7,219 nt of DNA from positions 1 to 7,219 of the forward strand of contig JAFDDL010000469.1 in assembly GCA_019310865.1 (NCBI GenBank), in the 5' to 3' direction. The notes under the pieces are model-generated. The model did no database searches, was not told the DNA's origin, and saw only the letters and a list, made by a program, of their open reading frames with translations. Positions 5,337 through 7,219 of this stretch are shown one piece after another. Both the position numbers and the translations under genes were made by a program. Each line of letters starts with the position of its first letter. Position 1 is the first letter of the stretch. Origin of the DNA: Deltaproteobacteria bacterium. GTDB lineage: Bacteria > Desulfobacterota > Desulfobacteria > Desulfobacterales > JAFDDL01.

Positions 5337-6752
5337 TTATTTGTTTCGAAACTTGCTGAGGTTGTATTTTTTCAGCAGGGCATAGAGGCGAGGGATTGAC
5401 AGGCCGGAGAGATTGCATGCCATTTCCCGATTGCCTTTGGCGCGTAGCATCAGCGCGTTCAAATAGCCTCTCTCGGATTTTGAGAGTTCCGAATTCCGGA
5501 ACGTTTTAAACGCTGGGAAAGGATCGGCATCTTCAAGGGTGACATGGATGCTGTTTGACCTGGCTGATGCGACTGATGCCTTCTCGCGCACGAACTGAGC
5601 TCGGATGTCCGTCGGAAGATGTTTGGGGTAGAGCGTCGGCTCGTCTCCCGCAACGGCCATGGCACGTTCCAGGCAATGCACAAGCTCCCGTACGTTCCCC
5701 GGCCAGTCATAACTGATCAGCGCTTGCTCGAATTCAGGGGAAAAACCCTTGGTACCAACGCCGTGGTCTTCACCCATATCAGCCAGATAAAAACGGAGAA
5801 GCTCCTTAATATCCGCTTTGTTTTTTCTTAAAGTGGGGAGCTGGATGGTCAGTGTGCGCAGCCGGTACAGGAGGTCGGCACGGAAACTGCCTTTGCTGAC
5901 CAAGTGGTCGAGGTCTCGATTGGTGGCGGCAACCAGTCTGAAGTCACAGTCAATCTCATGCTTGGCGCCGATTGGGCGAAAACGTCTCTCCTGCAGGACC
6001 CTGAGAAATGACGTCTGTGTGTCCAGGGGCAGTTCGCCGACTTCATCCAGGAACAGGGTGCCGCCGTGGCTCTGCCGGATCAGACCATCCCTGGCCGTGT
6101 CCGCGCCGGTGAAGGCCCCCCTTTCGTGCCCAAAGAGGGTACTTTCCACCAGGGACCGGGGAAGCACGGTGCAGTCCACAACTATAAATTTTTTCCCTGA
6201 TCGGCCACTATTGTTGTGAATCGCCCAGGCGAAAAGCTCCTTTCCGGTTCCCGTCTCACCGGCGATGAGTACATTCGTATTGGTGGCCGCTGCCTGGGCC
6301 ACCTGGTCCAGACAGCTTTCGATCAGCACTGAGCTGCCGATAATGTCTTCCCGTTTGAGACGCTTCGGTTTGCGGCTTGCGATTTTTTCAGCCCGGTATT
6401 GCAGGGCGCGTGAGACCGAAAGGGAGACCACCTCCTTTTCAATGGGTTTCTGGATATAATCCCATGCGCCGGAATCAAATGCCAGCCGGGCGCCGTTTTT
6501 ATCGCCGGTACCGGTCAGGATAATTACTTCAGGCTGGGACGGCGCTACCAGTATTTGAGGCAGGATATCAAGCCCGCTGCCTTCAGGGAAATCCAGATCC
6601 AGGACGACAAGGTCAAAGGTGCCCGATAGCACCAGGGAGAGCCCGTCGTTCATATAGGTGGCATTATCGATGCTGTGCCCCAACTGGGAAAAAATCTGTG
6701 ACAGCACCCCATGGATGACAGGGTCATCGTCAACAATAAGAATGTTTGCCAT
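5337..6752 (-). CDS. NtrC-family sigma-54-dependent response regulator
   Basis: A 471-residue cytoplasmic transcription activator. Receiver domain about 1-120: acidic pocket D8-D10, phosphoacceptor D52 in VVLDLDFPEGSG, T80, and K102 in QKP. AAA+ domain about 137-370: Walker A GETGTGKE (165-172), sigma-54 contact loop GAFTGA (212-217), Walker B GGTLFLDEVGEL (230-241), the arginine-finger region RADLLYRL (291-298) and WPGNVREL (350-357). The C-terminal Fis-type helix-turn-helix is about 438-466. All catalytic motifs are intact, so it should hydrolyse ATP and open sigma-54 promoters when phosphorylated. Its ATG overlaps the stop of the upstream sensor gene by one base (TAATG) with GGAG upstream, so the two are translationally coupled partners. 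The likely target is the sigma-54 promoter just downstream at 5171-5187, ahead of the decarboxylase operon. Confidence 0.97.
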   Translation of the reverse strand: MANILIVDDDPVIHGVLSQIFSQLGHSIDNATYMNDGLSLVLSGTFDLVVLDLDFPEGSGLDILPQILVAPSQPEVIILTGTGDKNGARLAFDSGAWDYIQKPIEKEVVSLSVSRALQYRAEKIASRKPKRLKREDIIGSSVLIESCLDQVAQAAATNTNVLIAGETGTGKELFAWAIHNNSGRSGKKFIVVDCTVLPRSLVESTLFGHERGAFTGADTARDGLIRQSHGGTLFLDEVGELPLDTQTSFLRVLQERRFRPIGAKHEIDCDFRLVAATNRDLDHLVSKGSFRADLLYRLRTLTIQLPTLRKNKADIKELLRFYLADMGEDHGVGTKGFSPEFEQALISYDWPGNVRELVHCLERAMAVAGDEPTLYPKHLPTDIRAQFVREKASVASARSNSIHVTLEDADPFPAFKTFRNSELSKSERGYLNALMLRAKGNREMACNLSGLSIPRLYALLKKYNLSKFRNK

Positions 6753-7219
6753 TATTGATCTCCACTATGTCTAATCACTTCAGCTCGCCAGCCATCCAGT
6801 ACTTTGCGTACTGCTTCGGCAAGCTTTCGCGTCAGCAACGGTTTCATCAATATTTCCTTTATCCCGGTGCGGTCGATTTGTCCACGGTCTAATTCACCGC
6901 TGAATCCGGTACAAAGTATCACCGGCAGATCCGGGCAGATTTTTTTCAAGGCCAGTGCGAGGTCCAGGCCGGTCATGTCCGGCATCATATGGTCGGTGAC
7001 CACCAGATCGAATCGGTCCGGAGATGCTTCAATTAATGTCAGGGCGTTGAGGCCGCTTGTGTTGATGTCGACCCGGTATCCCAATTCTGCCAACATTTTC
7101 CCTCCCAACTGGGCAAGCGATACCTCGTCATCGATAATAAGAACGGATTCCGTTCCTCCGGGCAGGGGGCTCGGTGAAAAGATCTCGCCTTCCTCTAAGG
7201 CATGACCTGGAATTTGAGG
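6752..7219 (-). CDS. C-terminal receiver domain of a probable hybrid histidine kinase (5' part outside window)
   Basis: The frame is open to the right edge; 155 residues are seen. The first residues, PQIPG, resemble the end of a histidine-kinase ATPase domain (typically ...YLPQ), followed by a ~20-residue linker and a complete receiver domain. Numbering within the fragment: acidic pocket IIDDE (D30, D31), phosphoacceptor D76 in VVTDHMMPDMTG, T104 in CTGFSG, and K126 in MKPL. An internal TTG at 7108 would start inside the receiver, past its acidic pocket, so a start there is not credible. The stop overlaps the start of the NtrC-type regulator, making this its likely cognate sensor. The kinase core itself is outside the window, so 'hybrid kinase' is inference; a separate response regulator is the alternative. 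Confidence 0.85.
   Translation of the reverse strand, partial: PQIPGHALEEGEIFSPSPLPGGTESVLIIDDEVSLAQLGGKMLAELGYRVDINTSGLNALTLIEASPDRFDLVVTDHMMPDMTGLDLALALKKICPDLPVILCTGFSGELDRGQIDRTGIKEILMKPLLTRKLAEAVRKVLDGWRAEVIRHSGDQ

Noticed and set aside
6752..7108. Stand-alone receiver protein starting at an internal TTG (7108)
   Set aside because: The open frame continues to the window edge and includes the acidic pocket IIDDE, which a receiver needs; the internal start would remove it.

Overview
The window looks like chromosome of an anaerobic, probably sulfate-reducing or syntrophic bacterium of the Desulfobacterota (former Deltaproteobacteria). This is an inference from gene content: a biotin-dependent Na+-pump decarboxylase, an acetyl-CoA-type thiolase, a cysteine-rich polyferredoxin-like protein, a ferritin-like protein without rubredoxin domain, and an NtrC-type sigma-54 activator paired with a hybrid kinase. 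All eight recognisable protein genes plus one partial gene lie on the minus strand, so the window is read from right to left. No RNA gene, CRISPR array, transposase or integrase was seen.

Regulatory module (7219 to 5337): the C-terminal part of a sensor protein ending in a receiver domain, probably a hybrid histidine kinase, runs in from the right edge. It overlaps by one base (TAATG) a full NtrC-family response regulator with receiver, AAA+ sigma-54 activation domain (GAFTGA intact) and Fis-type DNA-binding domain. Downstream is a 276-base non-coding gap with a good candidate sigma-54 promoter at 5171-5187, the obvious target for this regulator.

Decarboxylase module (5060 to 3167): a 46-residue single-membrane-span OadG-like protein overlaps the start of the multi-span OadB/MmdB/GcdB-type beta subunit (ATGA overlap). 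Then come a minimal 71-residue biotin carrier and a 4HBT-type (hot-dog) acyl-CoA thioesterase. No carboxyltransferase (alpha) subunit is in the window, so it must be encoded elsewhere. The thioesterase appears to lack about 24 residues just after its active-site aspartate.

Left part (3026 to 1): a stand-alone ferritin-like di-iron protein, then a 261-base gap holding a perfect 26-bp-arm palindrome flanked by TA (a possible miniature mobile element) and an 11-bp tandem duplication, then a thiolase and a 4Fe-4S protein cut off by the left edge. A plausible overall theme is acyl-CoA breakdown (fatty, dicarboxylic or aromatic acids through glutaconyl- or methylmalonyl-CoA) with Na+-coupled decarboxylation under two-component sigma-54 control. 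The substrate cannot be read from this sequence.
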